Source of the DNA: Propionibacteriaceae bacterium
GTDB lineage: Bacteria; Actinomycetota; Actinomycetes; Propionibacteriales; Propionibacteriaceae
Assembly (NCBI GenBank): GCA_030529455.1
Contig: JAUMWV010000004.1
Coordinates: 1-57,760, forward strand
Direction: 5' to 3'
Length of the DNA: 57,760 nucleotides
Shown one piece after another: positions 26,983 to 35,867 of the stretch. The translations under genes and the position numbers were made by a program. Under the pieces are notes generated by a model, which saw only the letters and a program-made list of their open reading frames with translations, ran no database searches and had not been told where the DNA came from. Numbering within the stretch: the first letter of the stretch is position 1; each line of letters opens with the position of its first letter.

Positions 26983-29124
26983 ATGGCCGAGATCGCTGTC
27001 TTCGGCATCCGCCACCACGGCCCCGGCTCAGCCCGGTCGCTGCGGCGTGCCCTCGCCGGGTTCGACCCGGACGCGGTGCTGATCGAGGGGCCCGCCGACG
27101 CGGACGGGCTGGTGACCCACCTGCCCGGGCTGCGTCCCCCCGTGGCGCTGCTGGGGTGGGTGGCAGACGACCCGGCGCGGGCCTCGGTGTGGCCGCTGGC
27201 CTCCTTCTCTCCCGAGTGGCAGGCCCTGAGCTGGGCCCACGAGCACCGGCGTCACGTCGCGTTCATCGACCTGCCCAGCTCCCTCACCCTGGCCAACCCG
27301 CCCGAGGACGCCCCGTGGCGCTCCGACCCGCTCAGCCTGCTCGCGGAAGCCGCCGGATACGACGACCCGGAACGCTGGTGGGAAGACCTGGTCGAACAGC
27401 GCGACGAGAACGTGTTCGACGCCATCGCCGAAGCCATGGCCGCGGTCCGGGAGGCGGAACCCACCGACCCCGAGACCGCGGTCCGCGAGGCCCACATGCG
27501 CAAGGTGCTGCGGGCGGCAACCAAGACCCACGACCGGATCGCGGTGGTGTGCGGCGCCTACCACGTTCCGGCGCTGAGCGGGAAACTCCCCAGCGCCGCC
27601 GCCGACAACGCGCTGCTGCGGGGACTGGAGAAGGCCAGCACCCGGCTGACCTGGGTGGCCTGGTCCCACGGCAGGCTGAGCCTGGCCTCCGGCTACGGCG
27701 CGGGCGTCCGCTCGCCCGGCTGGTACCACCACCTGTTCACCGCCCCCGACCAGCCGGTCGCCCGCTGGCTCACCCGGATCTCTGCCCTGCTGCGGGAATC
27801 CGGCCTCGTCACCTCGTCGGCCCACGTCATCGAGGGGGTGCGGCTGGCCGACACCCTGGCCGTGCTACGTGGCCGTCCCAGCCCCGGGCTCAGCGAGGTG
27901 CAGGACGCCACCCTGGCGGTGCTGTGCGAGGGCAACGAACTGGCCTGGCAGATGGTTACCCGGGAGGCGGTGGTCGGGGAGCTCCTCGGCGAGGTGGGGG
28001 ACGAGGTCCCACGCACCCCTTTGGACGCCGACCTGCACGCCACCGCCCGGCGGCTGCGGCTGAAACAGGCTGCCACCGCCAAGGAACTCAGCCTCGACCT
28101 GCGCAAGGACCTCGACCTGGGCCGCTCCCGGCTGCTGCGCAGGCTCGCCATCCTGGGCATCCCCTGGGGTGAGCTCCTGGGCCAGTCCGGCACCGGCACG
28201 TTCCGTGAGCAGTGGACGATCCGCTGGCGTCCCGAACTCGCCATCGCGGTGGTGGACGCCGCCCGTTTCGGCAACACCGTCGAACAGGCCGCGGGGGCCA
28301 AGCTGCTGGCCGAGACCGGCACCCTGGCCCAGGTCACCTCGGCGGTGGAGCAGGCCCTGGTCGCGGACCTGACCCAGGTGCTGCCGGGCCTGCTGCGGCT
28401 GCTCGACGAACGCGCCGCCGCCGAGACCGACGTCGCCCACCTGCTGGAGGCGCTGCCCCCACTGGTGCGCTCCCACCGCTACGGAGATGTGCGCGGCACC
28501 GACACCGTTCACCTGGGTGAGGTCATCGACGCGGTGCTGCTGCGGGCATGCGCCGGGCTGCCCGCGACACTGTCGGGCCTCGGCCCCGAGGCCGCCACCG
28601 GGATGCGTGGGGTCATCAACGCGGCCCACTCGGCGATCGGGCTGCTCGGGCAGGAATCCCAGCAGGCCTGGCGCCAGACCCTGATCTTGGCCCTCGACCG
28701 GCGCGACCTGCCCGGGCTGATCGCGGGCAGGCTGGTCAGGATGTTGTTCGATGCGGGAGAACTCACCGCCGACCAGGTGGCCAGCCGACTGTCGCTGGCC
28801 CTGTCGGGCGGCCACCTGCCACCGGAGCAGGCGTCCTGGGCGGAGGGGCTGCTCACCGGCGATTCCCTGCTGCTGTTGCACAACCCGGCCCTGCTGGCGA
28901 TCATCGACACGTGGGTGCAGGAACTCTCCGGGGATGCCTTCACCGAGATCCTGCCGGTGATGCGCCGCTCCTTTGGCACCTGGACGGCGCCGGAACGCAG
29001 ACTCCTGGCCGACCGGGTGAACCACCTGGACCAGTCCGAGGCTCGGGAGGAGGCCGAGGTGGACCTGGAACAGTTCGCTGACGTGCTGGCGACGGTGGAC
29101 CAGATCTTGGGGGTGGGGGCATGA
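26983..29124 (+). CDS. DUF5682 protein (YehM-like)
   Basis: A 713-residue protein of the DUF5682/YehM family. The N-terminal third has FGIRHHGPGSARSL, LIEGPADADGL, HVAFIDLPS and IAVVCGAYHVPAL. These His/Glu/Asp motifs in an alternating pattern recall the TraB/ChaN/EreA-like metal-dependent hydrolase fold; this is my inference, not an established assignment. The remainder is helical and Leu/Ala-rich. It starts 4 nt after the MoxR gene and its stop overlaps the VWA start (ATGA). Cytoplasmic location is expected, as no signal or membrane segment is seen. Confidence 0.8.
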   Translation: MAEIAVFGIRHHGPGSARSLRRALAGFDPDAVLIEGPADADGLVTHLPGLRPPVALLGWVADDPARASVWPLASFSPEWQALSWAHEHRRHVAFIDLPSSLTLANPPEDAPWRSDPLSLLAEAAGYDDPERWWEDLVEQRDENVFDAIAEAMAAVREAEPTDPETAVREAHMRKVLRAATKTHDRIAVVCGAYHVPALSGKLPSAAADNALLRGLEKASTRLTWVAWSHGRLSLASGYGAGVRSPGWYHHLFTAPDQPVARWLTRISALLRESGLVTSSAHVIEGVRLADTLAVLRGRPSPGLSEVQDATLAVLCEGNELAWQMVTREAVVGELLGEVGDEVPRTPLDADLHATARRLRLKQAATAKELSLDLRKDLDLGRSRLLRRLAILGIPWGELLGQSGTGTFREQWTIRWRPELAIAVVDAARFGNTVEQAAGAKLLAETGTLAQVTSAVEQALVADLTQVLPGLLRLLDERAAAETDVAHLLEALPPLVRSHRYGDVRGTDTVHLGEVIDAVLLRACAGLPATLSGLGPEAATGMRGVINAAHSAIGLLGQESQQAWRQTLILALDRRDLPGLIAGRLVRMLFDAGELTADQVASRLSLALSGGHLPPEQASWAEGLLTGDSLLLLHNPALLAIIDTWVQELSGDAFTEILPVMRRSFGTWTAPERRLLADRVNHLDQSEAREEAEVDLEQFADVLATVDQILGVGA

Positions 29125-30302
29125 GCACGGAACGAGAGAGACGCTGGCGGCTGCTGCTCGGCGTCCCACCCGAGACCGGGCCCGGGGTCGAGCTGAGCGC
29201 GGACGACGCGGCGATGGATGCCGCCCTGGCCGCGGTCTACGACGACACCGGGGGAGAGGGCGAGGCCAGGGGTGCGGGCGAGAAGAGAAGCGCGGGCCTG
29301 GGGTCCTCGGCGCCGAGAGTGGCCCGCTGGCTGGGCGACATCCGCACCTACTTCCCCTCGCGGGTGGTGCAGGTGATGCAGGCCGACGCCATCGACCGCC
29401 TGGGCCTGACCCGGCTGCTGCTCGAACCCGAGATGCTGCGCAGCGTCGAGCCGGACGTCCACCTGGTGGCGACGCTGGCCAGCCTGTCCCGGGTGATCCC
29501 GGCCGAGGCGAAGGAGACCGCCCACGAGGTCGTCGCGACCGTGGTGCGGGAGGTCGAGCGCAGGCTGTCCGACCGCCTGCACCAGGCGGTCAGGGGAGCC
29601 CTCAACCGGGCGGCGCGGACCAACCGCCCCCGGCCAGGGGACATCGACTGGACGCGCACCATCGCCGCCAACCTCAAGAACTACCTGCCCGAGTACCGCA
29701 CCGTGATCCCCGAGCGGCTGATCGGCTACGGCCGCAAGCAGACCGGTTTCCAGCGCGAGGTGGTCCTGGTGGTCGACCAGTCCGGGTCGATGGCCACCTC
29801 GGCGGTCTACGCCGGTATCTTCTCTTCGGTGCTGGCCTCCATCCGGACGCTGAAGACGCACCTGGTCGTCTACGACACCTCGGTGGCCGACCTCACCGAC
29901 CTGCTGAGCGACCCGGTCGAGGTCATCTTCGGCACGCAGCTGGGCGGGGGCACCGACACCAGCAAGGCCCTGGCCTACTGCGAGGCCCTGGTGCAGCGCC
30001 CCCGGGACACGGTGATGGTCCTCATCAGCGACCTCTACGACAGCGACGCCGCGCAGATGAAACGCCGCCTGGCCTCCTTCAAACAGAGCGGGGTGACGGT
30101 GGTGGCGCTGCTGGCCCTCAGCGACGAGGGGACGCCGTCCTTCGAACGCGGCAACGCCGAGGCCCTCGCCGCCATGGGCATCCCGGCCTTCGCCTGCACA
30201 CCGGACGCCTTCCCCGACCTGATGGCGCTGGCGATCAACCGGGGCGACATTGCGGGGTGGGTGCAGGCGGAACAGCAGGCGCGGGCCGCTGGGCCGTCAT
30301 GA
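29121..30302 (+). CDS. VWA domain protein (YehP-like)
   Basis: A 393-residue protein whose C-terminal half is a von Willebrand A domain with an intact metal-ion-dependent adhesion site: DQSGS (about 217-221), GGGTDT (about 275-280) and LISDLYDS. The N-terminal half is helical with RTYFPSRVVQVMQ. VWA proteins of this kind work with MoxR ATPases such as the one encoded two genes upstream. There is no signal peptide or membrane segment, so the complex is probably cytoplasmic. It is the last gene of the operon and converges on the aldo/keto reductase with a 31-nt GC-rich gap. Confidence 0.88.
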   Translation: MSTERERRWRLLLGVPPETGPGVELSADDAAMDAALAAVYDDTGGEGEARGAGEKRSAGLGSSAPRVARWLGDIRTYFPSRVVQVMQADAIDRLGLTRLLLEPEMLRSVEPDVHLVATLASLSRVIPAEAKETAHEVVATVVREVERRLSDRLHQAVRGALNRAARTNRPRPGDIDWTRTIAANLKNYLPEYRTVIPERLIGYGRKQTGFQREVVLVVDQSGSMATSAVYAGIFSSVLASIRTLKTHLVVYDTSVADLTDLLSDPVEVIFGTQLGGGTDTSKALAYCEALVQRPRDTVMVLISDLYDSDAAQMKRRLASFKQSGVTVVALLALSDEGTPSFERGNAEALAAMGIPAFACTPDAFPDLMALAINRGDIAGWVQAEQQARAAGPS

Positions 30303-30333
30303 GCCCGGCGGCGCCGCGCCCGCCCGGGCGGCC

Positions 30334-31383
30334 TCAGGCGCTGGCGACTCCCCGCCACAGGTCGATGCCGCCCTCGACGGCGTAGCGGTCGATCAGGGCC
30401 AGCTCCTCGGCGGTGAAGGCCAGGTTGTCCAAGGCGCCGAGGGTGTTCTCCAGCTGGGCGACCGAACTAGCGCCGACCAGGGCCGAGGTCACGCGGGAGT
30501 CGCGCAGCACCCAGGCGATGGCCATCTGGGCCAGCGTCTGGCCCCGGTCGGCGGCGAGTTCGTTGAGCTTGCGGATGTGCGCGAGGTTGTCCTCGGTCAG
30601 CATCGCCGCCGGATCGAGCGACTTGCCCTGGGCGGCCCTCGATCCGGCCGGGACGCCGTCGAGGTACTTGTCGGTCAGCATGCCCTGGGCCAGCGGGGAG
30701 AAGGCGATGACGCCCATACCCAGTTCCGCTGCGGTCGCCAGCAGGTCGTCCTCGACCCAGCGGTTGATCATGGAGTAGCTGGGCTGGTGGATCAGCAGCG
30801 GGGTACCCAGGTCGCGGGCGATGGCCTGGGCCTGGCGCGTCCGCTCGGCCGAATAGGACGAGATCCCCACATACAGCGCCCGGCCGGAGCGGACGGCGGT
30901 GTCGAGCGCCCCGATGGTCTCCTCCAGCGGGGTGTCGGGGTCGAAGCGGTGGGAGTAGAAGATGTCCACGTAGTCCAGGCCCATCCGCTTCAGCGACTGG
31001 TCCAGGCTCGCCAGGACGTATTTGCGGGAGCCCCCGCCCTGGCCGTAGGGGCCGGGCCACATGTCCCAGCCCGCCTTGGACGAGATGATGAGCTCGTCGC
31101 GGTAGCGCGCGAAATCCTCCCTCAGGTGGCGGCCGAAGTTGGTCTCGGCGCTGCCATAGGGTGGGCCGTAGTTGTTGGCGAGGTCGAAGTGGGTCACCCC
31201 CAGGTCGAAGGCCCGGCGCAAGATCGCCCGCTGGGTCTCGAAGGGCTTGTCGTCGCCGAAGTTGTGCCACAACCCCAGCGAGATCGGGGGCAGCACCAGC
31301 CCGGACGAGCCGCACCTGCGGAAGGTCGCGGTGTCGTAGCGGTCAGCGGCGGCGCTGTAGGAACCAGGGGCTAGGTAGGTCAT
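30334..31383 (-). CDS. Aldo/keto reductase, YghZ-like (L-glyceraldehyde 3-phosphate reductase)
   Basis: A 349-residue aldo/keto reductase resembling E. coli YghZ/GpR: SLGLWHNFGDD near the start, HFDLANNYGPPYGSAE with the catalytic Asp and Tyr, ISSKAGWDMWPGPYG with the Lys, and DIFYSHRFD with the His. The C-terminal NADPH-binding block is SALVGASS. Reduction of methylglyoxal or L-glyceraldehyde 3-phosphate is the likely role. TACACT on its strand (31397-31392) ends 8 nt before the ATG. It is divergent from the alpha/beta hydrolase, sharing a 37-bp promoter region. Confidence 0.9.
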   Translation of the reverse strand: MTYLAPGSYSAAADRYDTATFRRCGSSGLVLPPISLGLWHNFGDDKPFETQRAILRRAFDLGVTHFDLANNYGPPYGSAETNFGRHLREDFARYRDELIISSKAGWDMWPGPYGQGGGSRKYVLASLDQSLKRMGLDYVDIFYSHRFDPDTPLEETIGALDTAVRSGRALYVGISSYSAERTRQAQAIARDLGTPLLIHQPSYSMINRWVEDDLLATAAELGMGVIAFSPLAQGMLTDKYLDGVPAGSRAAQGKSLDPAAMLTEDNLAHIRKLNELAADRGQTLAQMAIAWVLRDSRVTSALVGASSVAQLENTLGALDNLAFTAEELALIDRYAVEGGIDLWRGVASA

Positions 31384-31420
31384 AGCTGTGGAGTGTATTC
31401 GGTGGGGGTAGCCTCGGGGT

Positions 31421-32116
31421 ATGCGTCCCAGGATCGTCCTCGTCCACGGTTCCTTGTCCTCGGCCCAGGAATGGGCGGGCTACGCCGACCTGCTGCCCGA
31501 GGCCGAGATCGTCGCCATCGACCTGCCCGGCCACGGCGCCCGGGCGGGTGAGCCCTTCACCACGGACGCCGCGGTCGGGCTCATCGCCGCGGCGGTCGAT
31601 GGGCGGGCTCCCGGACAGCCCGTCGTGCTGGCCGGGCACAGCCTCGGCGGCTACATGGCGTGCGTGTACGCCGCCCGCCACCCCGAACGGCTGGCGGGCC
31701 TGGTCCTGCTGGGTTCCAGCGCGGACCCGGCGGGACGCCTCGCGGTGATCTACCGGGGATTCGCCTGGCTCGTGGAACGGGTCAGCCACGAGCGGACGGC
31801 CAGGCTGCGCAACCGGGTCGCGCGGATGCTCGGCCTCAGCGACGACCAGATCCCCGACACCTCCGCCTACGACGCGCTCCCGGCGTCCTGGCGCGCGGTG
31901 ATGGCGGACTGCCCGCCCGAACTCCTGACCGCGGTGACCTGCCCGGTGCTGCTGGTGAACGGCCAGTTCGACCAGATGAGGCTGAACGAGCGGCGCTATC
32001 TGGAACTGGCCCGCTCCTCGCAGCTGGCGATCGTGCCCCGCGCGACGCACCTCGCTCCGCTGACGCATGCGGAGCAGGTCGCCCGCCACATCTCGGACTT
32101 CGTGGGCTCCTTGTGA
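31421..32116 (+). CDS. Alpha/beta fold hydrolase
   Basis: A 231-residue alpha/beta hydrolase. The oxyanion region is VHGSLSSAQEW, the nucleophile elbow GHSLGG (Ser about 77), a late Asp lies in NGQFDQMRL, and the catalytic His in ATHLAPL. There is no signal peptide, so it is cytoplasmic. The short length and a lid around residues 110-170 fit esterase- or thioesterase-like members; the substrate cannot be told from sequence. TAGCCT (31409-31414) ends 6 nt before the ATG, another leaderless arrangement. It converges on yaaA with a 1-nt gap. Confidence 0.85.
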   Translation: MRPRIVLVHGSLSSAQEWAGYADLLPEAEIVAIDLPGHGARAGEPFTTDAAVGLIAAAVDGRAPGQPVVLAGHSLGGYMACVYAARHPERLAGLVLLGSSADPAGRLAVIYRGFAWLVERVSHERTARLRNRVARMLGLSDDQIPDTSAYDALPASWRAVMADCPPELLTAVTCPVLLVNGQFDQMRLNERRYLELARSSQLAIVPRATHLAPLTHAEQVARHISDFVGSL

Positions 32117-32117
32117 T

Positions 32118-32891
32118 CTAAGCGGTGGCGGTGATGACGTCGATGCTGTCGCCGCCGTGTTCGACGCTCACCCGCACGGGCGCTCCGGCGGCCGTGGTCA
32201 CGGGGTGGGTGGCGAAGTAGGAGTTGAGGGAGGCGACGGCCTCGTCCGTGCTGGTCGGCGGCGGGCCGCTCACCAGGGCGCGGGCGACCAGGCCCCGGGC
32301 GTGTTTGGCCATGTGCGAGACGACCTTCCGGGCGCCGCTGGACTCGTCGAAGACCCGCACCGGCAGGCTGGTCGTGGGCCGCCACATCGCGGCGTAGGTG
32401 CCGGAGCGGCAGTCGATGACGAGGTCGTCGTCCGGCAGCACCGGGCCGAGGTGACGCTTCCAGAACCCGCTGAGCCGACCCAGCCCGGGCAGGCTCGCCC
32501 CGCCCGACAGCCGGTAGGAGGGGATCGGGTCGGTGGGGGAGACGACGCCGAACAGGGCCGAGAAGATCAGTATCGAGGCCTGAGCCCGGGCGCGGGTATC
32601 GGGGTCCCAGGAGGCCGGGGCGAGCGCGTCGTAGAGGACGCCCGAGTACACCGACAGGGCGGGGGCGGTGGGCGCGGTGCGAAGCCACCGGTTGGCCTCG
32701 ACCGTCGCGGCCAGGCCGGGCGAGACCCCGAGCGTCGCGCAGGCGTCCGGGCGTTCGCTCGCCGCGATCAGCGCCGACAGCACCTGATCGCGGGCGGGGC
32801 TCAGGGCTGGGAAGGAGAGCGTGCCCAGGTCGAGGCCGGGCCCGGTGGCGGGGGCGGTCTTGCCCTCCGACGGCGGTAGCAGGATCAGCAC
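32118..32891 (-). CDS. yaaA: Peroxide stress protein YaaA
   Basis: A 257-residue YaaA/DUF328 protein. The start is set at GTG 32891 because the family begins (M)LILLPPSEGKT, exactly what follows, and because TACAAT (32903-32898 on its strand) ends 6 nt upstream. A longer frame to 32939 would add an unrelated N-terminus. Other family marks are YSGVLYDAL and ILIFSALFGVVSPTDPIPSYRL. In E. coli YaaA lowers free iron and protects DNA during hydrogen peroxide stress and binds DNA. Confidence 0.92.
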   Translation of the reverse strand: MLILLPPSEGKTAPATGPGLDLGTLSFPALSPARDQVLSALIAASERPDACATLGVSPGLAATVEANRWLRTAPTAPALSVYSGVLYDALAPASWDPDTRARAQASILIFSALFGVVSPTDPIPSYRLSGGASLPGLGRLSGFWKRHLGPVLPDDDLVIDCRSGTYAAMWRPTTSLPVRVFDESSGARKVVSHMAKHARGLVARALVSGPPPTSTDEAVASLNSYFATHPVTTAAGAPVRVSVEHGGDSIDVITATA

Positions 32892-32948
32892 GCTGGGATT
32901 GTACTGTCCCGCGATCCCTTCCGCGGCGACCCAGAACATGCTATATTT

Positions 32949-32958
32949 GTGATATCAC
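32949..32958. promoter_or_regulatory. 10-bp perfect palindrome upstream of the SPFH-RHH pair
   Basis: GTGATATCAC is a perfect palindrome in a short AT-rich leader, next to a TATATT (-10-like, 32942-32947) and before an AGGAGG ribosome site. The operon's second gene encodes a ribbon-helix-helix protein, a class that often represses its own operon at such short palindromes. Autoregulation is therefore a reasonable guess. Confidence 0.4.
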
Positions 32959-32975
32959 TTTTTTTAGGAGGCGAT

Positions 32976-33926
32976 ATGTCTGAATTGGCAGATGACCAGC
33001 TTTCGGTGGGTGGAGACCCCGCGGGGCGCCCGGTCGGGCACAGTGGGGCGCGGGTCGAGGTCAGCGAGTCCGCGGCCTGGACGATGGGGGGCGGGCTCGC
33101 CCTGATCGTGCTGATCGCCGTTTTCGCCGGAGCGGTCGCGCTGATCGTGAACGCCGCGCTCAACGAACAGCCGCTGCTGGGCGTGGCAGGCGCCGTGCTG
33201 ATGCTGCTGTTCTCGCTGGGCGCCTCGTCCTTCACCATCGTTAGCCCGGGTGACACGAAGGTGCTCCAGTTCTTCGGGCGCTACGTGGGCACGGTGCGCA
33301 AGACGGGCCTGCTGCTGACGGTTCCGCTGACGACCAAGAAGAAAGTCTCGGTCAAGGTGCGCAACTTCGAGACCAACGAGATCAAGGTCAACGACGCCGA
33401 CGGTAACCCCGTCAACATCGCCGCGATCATCGTGTGGCAGGTGGCCGACACGGCCAAGAGCGTGTTCGCGGTCGAGGACTACGCCGAGTTCGTCTCCGTG
33501 CAGTCCGAGGCGGCGCTGCGCCACATCGCCACCACCCACCCCTACGACAACGCGGGCCCCGGCGAGGAGACCCTGCGCGGCTCGACCGATCTGGTCGCCC
33601 GCGAACTGGCCGAGGAGGTCGCCGCCCGGATCGCGATCGCTGGCCTGGAGGTCGTGGAGACCCGGATCAGCTCGCTCGCCTACGCCCCCGAGATCGCCCA
33701 GGCCATGCTCCAGCGGCAGCAGGCCTCGGCCGTCATCGCGGCCAGGGAGAAGATCGTCGAGGGCGCGGTGACCATGGTGCAGAAGGCCCTCAGCGAACTC
33801 GAAGACCAAGACATCGTGAGCCTCGACGACGAGCGCAAGGCATCCATGGTGTCGAACCTCCTCGTGGTGCTGTGCAGCGACTCGCGGGCCACCCCGGTGG
33901 TCAACACGGGGAGTCTCTACACCTGA
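32976..33926 (+). CDS. SPFH / band 7 membrane protein
   Basis: A 316-residue SPFH-domain protein. Two membrane segments (about residues 31-55 and 60-85) are followed by the band 7 domain: VSPGDTKVLQFFGRYVGTVR, TTKKKVSVKVRNFET, NPVNIAAIIVWQVADTAKSVFAVEDY. A helical C-terminal part with ALSELEDQDIVSLDDERKASMVSNLLVVL closes it. ATG 32976 is chosen because TAGGAGG lies 6 nt upstream; an earlier in-frame start at 32949 has no ribosome site and falls on the palindrome. SPFH proteins form membrane-bound rings or microdomains. Its TGA overlaps the ATG of the RHH gene by one base, so the two are coupled, a pairing common in actinobacteria. Confidence 0.88.
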   Translation: MSELADDQLSVGGDPAGRPVGHSGARVEVSESAAWTMGGGLALIVLIAVFAGAVALIVNAALNEQPLLGVAGAVLMLLFSLGASSFTIVSPGDTKVLQFFGRYVGTVRKTGLLLTVPLTTKKKVSVKVRNFETNEIKVNDADGNPVNIAAIIVWQVADTAKSVFAVEDYAEFVSVQSEAALRHIATTHPYDNAGPGEETLRGSTDLVARELAEEVAARIAIAGLEVVETRISSLAYAPEIAQAMLQRQQASAVIAAREKIVEGAVTMVQKALSELEDQDIVSLDDERKASMVSNLLVVLCSDSRATPVVNTGSLYT

Positions 33927-34156
33927 TGGCCGCCGACGAGCAGAAGGCCGCCTCGCGTTCGGCAGAACGCAAGGCGGTCCTGCTGCGTCTGGACCCGGCG
34001 GTGCACGAGGCCCTCACCCGGTGGGCGGGGGACGAGCTGCGCAGCGTCAACGCCCAGATCGAGGTCATCCTCCGGGACGCCCTGAAGCGAGCCGGGCGCT
34101 CCCCGGTGGGCGTGCGCCCGCTGCCCAAGCGGGGGCGCCCGGCCAAGGAGGACTGA
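33926..34156 (+). CDS. Arc-type ribbon-helix-helix DNA-binding protein
   Basis: A 76-residue basic protein. The central part AVLLRLDPAVHEALTRWAGDELRSVNAQIEVILRDAL has the RHH pattern: a strand with alternating residues (VLLRL), helix A, a turn with SVNAQ, then helix B. It resembles CopG/Arc-like proteins and HicB-type antitoxins. The C-terminal tail KRGRPAKED is AT-hook-like. It is coupled to the SPFH gene (TGATG). It probably regulates the pair; no toxin gene is adjacent, so a classic toxin-antitoxin role is unlikely. Confidence 0.82.
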   Translation: MAADEQKAASRSAERKAVLLRLDPAVHEALTRWAGDELRSVNAQIEVILRDALKRAGRSPVGVRPLPKRGRPAKED

Positions 34157-34301
34157 TCCGCCCCGCCCGGGTGGGCCTCCGCCGTCGCCGGTCAGCCGGG
34201 GTGAGCGATCGTGGGTCCCGGTGGGGGCAACCGCGTCCGTTCTGAACTCCGTGGGCGCGGGGCGGTATCCTTTGGGCGGCACCGACGAGAGGGAATGAGC
34301 T

Positions 34302-35867
34302 TTGTTCGACACGCTGCAAGACAGACTGGCTGGGGTATTCAGGGGGCTGCGGGCCAAGGGCCGCATCACCGAGGCCGATATCGACGCTACCGCGCGCGAG
34401 ATCCGTATCGCGCTGCTGGAGGCCGACGTCAACCTGGCGGTGGTCAAGGAGTTCATCGCCAACCTCAAGGCCCGGATGCTCGGTGCCGAGATCTCCCAGG
34501 CGCTGAACCCGGCCCAGCAGATCATCAAGGCGGTCAACGAGGAACTCATCACGATCCTGGGCGGCGAGGCGCGCCGGATCAGGTTCGCCAAAAAACCGCC
34601 GACGGTCATCATGCTCGCGGGTCTCCAAGGCGCCGGTAAGACCACCCTGGCGGGCAAGCTCGCCAAGCGGCTCAAGGCCGACGGGCACTCCCCGCTGCTG
34701 GTGGCCGCCGACCTCCAGCGCCCCAACGCGGTGACCCAGTTGCAGGTGGTGGGGGAGCGCGCGGGCGTCCACGTCTTCGCGCCCGAACCCGGCAATGGTG
34801 TCGGCGACCCGATCGAGGTCGCCCGCACCTCCATCGAGCACGCCAAGCAGAAGCTCTACGACGTGGTGATCGTCGACACCGCGGGCCGACTCGGCGTGGA
34901 CGCCGAACTCATGGCCCAGGCCGCCGACATCAAGGCAGCGGTCAGCCCCGACGAGGTGCTGTTCGTCGTCGACGCCATGATCGGCCAGGACGCGGTCAAC
35001 ACCGCGACCGCGTTCGCCGACGGGGTCGGCTTCGACGGCGTCGTCCTCACCAAACTGGACGGCGACGCCCGCGGCGGTGCGGCCCTGTCGATCGCCCGGG
35101 TCGTCGGCAAGCCGATCATGTTCGCCTCCAACGGCGAGGGCCTCGACGATTTCGACGTCTTCCACCCCGACCGGATGGCCAGCCGGATTCTCGACATGGG
35201 CGACATGCTCACCCTCATCGAGCAGGCCGAGAAGACCTTCGACGCCAAACAGTCCCGCGAGGCCGCCGACAAACTGCTGTCGGGCAAGGGCGGGGAGTTT
35301 GGGCTGCAGGACTTCCTGGCCCAGATGCAGCAGGTCCGCAAGATGGGCCCGCTCAGCAAGATCCTCGGCATGCTGCCCGGCATGGGGCAGATGAAGGACG
35401 CCGTCGCCGCGATCGACGAGAAGGAGATCGACCGCATCGAGGCGATCATCTACTCCATGACCCCGGCCGAGCGGGCCGACGTGTCGATCCTCAACGGTTC
35501 CCGTCGGGCGCGCATCGCCGCGGGCGCTGGCGTCCAGGTCAAGGACGTCAACAGCCTGGTCACCCGCTTCGTCGAGGCGCGCAAGATGATGCAGCAAATG
35601 GCCGGGCGGATGCCCGGTATGCCCGGGCTCCCGGGCGGCAAGCGCGGGGCCCAGCAGGCGAAGACCAAGAAAAAGAAGGGCGGACACCGGGTCTCGGGCA
35701 ACCCAGACAAGCGGCGCGCCCAAGCCAGGGCGGCCACGGGGCAGCGTACCGGGCAGCCCTTCGGCATGCCCGACACGCAGGCCGAGCTGGGCGCCCAACT
35801 GGAGGGCTTCCAGCTGCCGCCCGAGCTGCAGAAGATGCTCGACGCCCAGAACAAAGGCCCGCGCTGA
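34302..35867 (+). CDS. ffh: Signal recognition particle protein Ffh
   Basis: A 521-residue SRP54 GTPase that binds signal peptides of nascent membrane and secreted proteins and delivers ribosomes to FtsY. It has an N domain with RITEADIDATAREIRIALLEADV, a G domain with GLQGAGKTTLAGKLAK, DTAGRLGVD and TKLDGDARGGAALS, and a Met-rich M domain (MQQVRKMGPLSKILGMLPGMGQMK) binding 4.5S RNA. The C-terminal tail is Lys/Gln-rich. TTG at 34302 is the start, since the family begins MF(D/E)xLxxRL and GAGAGGG (34287-34293) lies 8 nt upstream. The 145 bp upstream show no gene. Confidence 0.96.
   Translation: MFDTLQDRLAGVFRGLRAKGRITEADIDATAREIRIALLEADVNLAVVKEFIANLKARMLGAEISQALNPAQQIIKAVNEELITILGGEARRIRFAKKPPTVIMLAGLQGAGKTTLAGKLAKRLKADGHSPLLVAADLQRPNAVTQLQVVGERAGVHVFAPEPGNGVGDPIEVARTSIEHAKQKLYDVVIVDTAGRLGVDAELMAQAADIKAAVSPDEVLFVVDAMIGQDAVNTATAFADGVGFDGVVLTKLDGDARGGAALSIARVVGKPIMFASNGEGLDDFDVFHPDRMASRILDMGDMLTLIEQAEKTFDAKQSREAADKLLSGKGGEFGLQDFLAQMQQVRKMGPLSKILGMLPGMGQMKDAVAAIDEKEIDRIEAIIYSMTPAERADVSILNGSRRARIAAGAGVQVKDVNSLVTRFVEARKMMQQMAGRMPGMPGLPGGKRGAQQAKTKKKKGGHRVSGNPDKRRAQARAATGQRTGQPFGMPDTQAELGAQLEGFQLPPELQKMLDAQNKGPR

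Noticed and set aside
33926..34156. RHH protein as the antitoxin of a toxin-antitoxin pair
   Set aside because: Its coupled partner is a 316-residue SPFH membrane protein, not a toxin, and the downstream gene is ffh.
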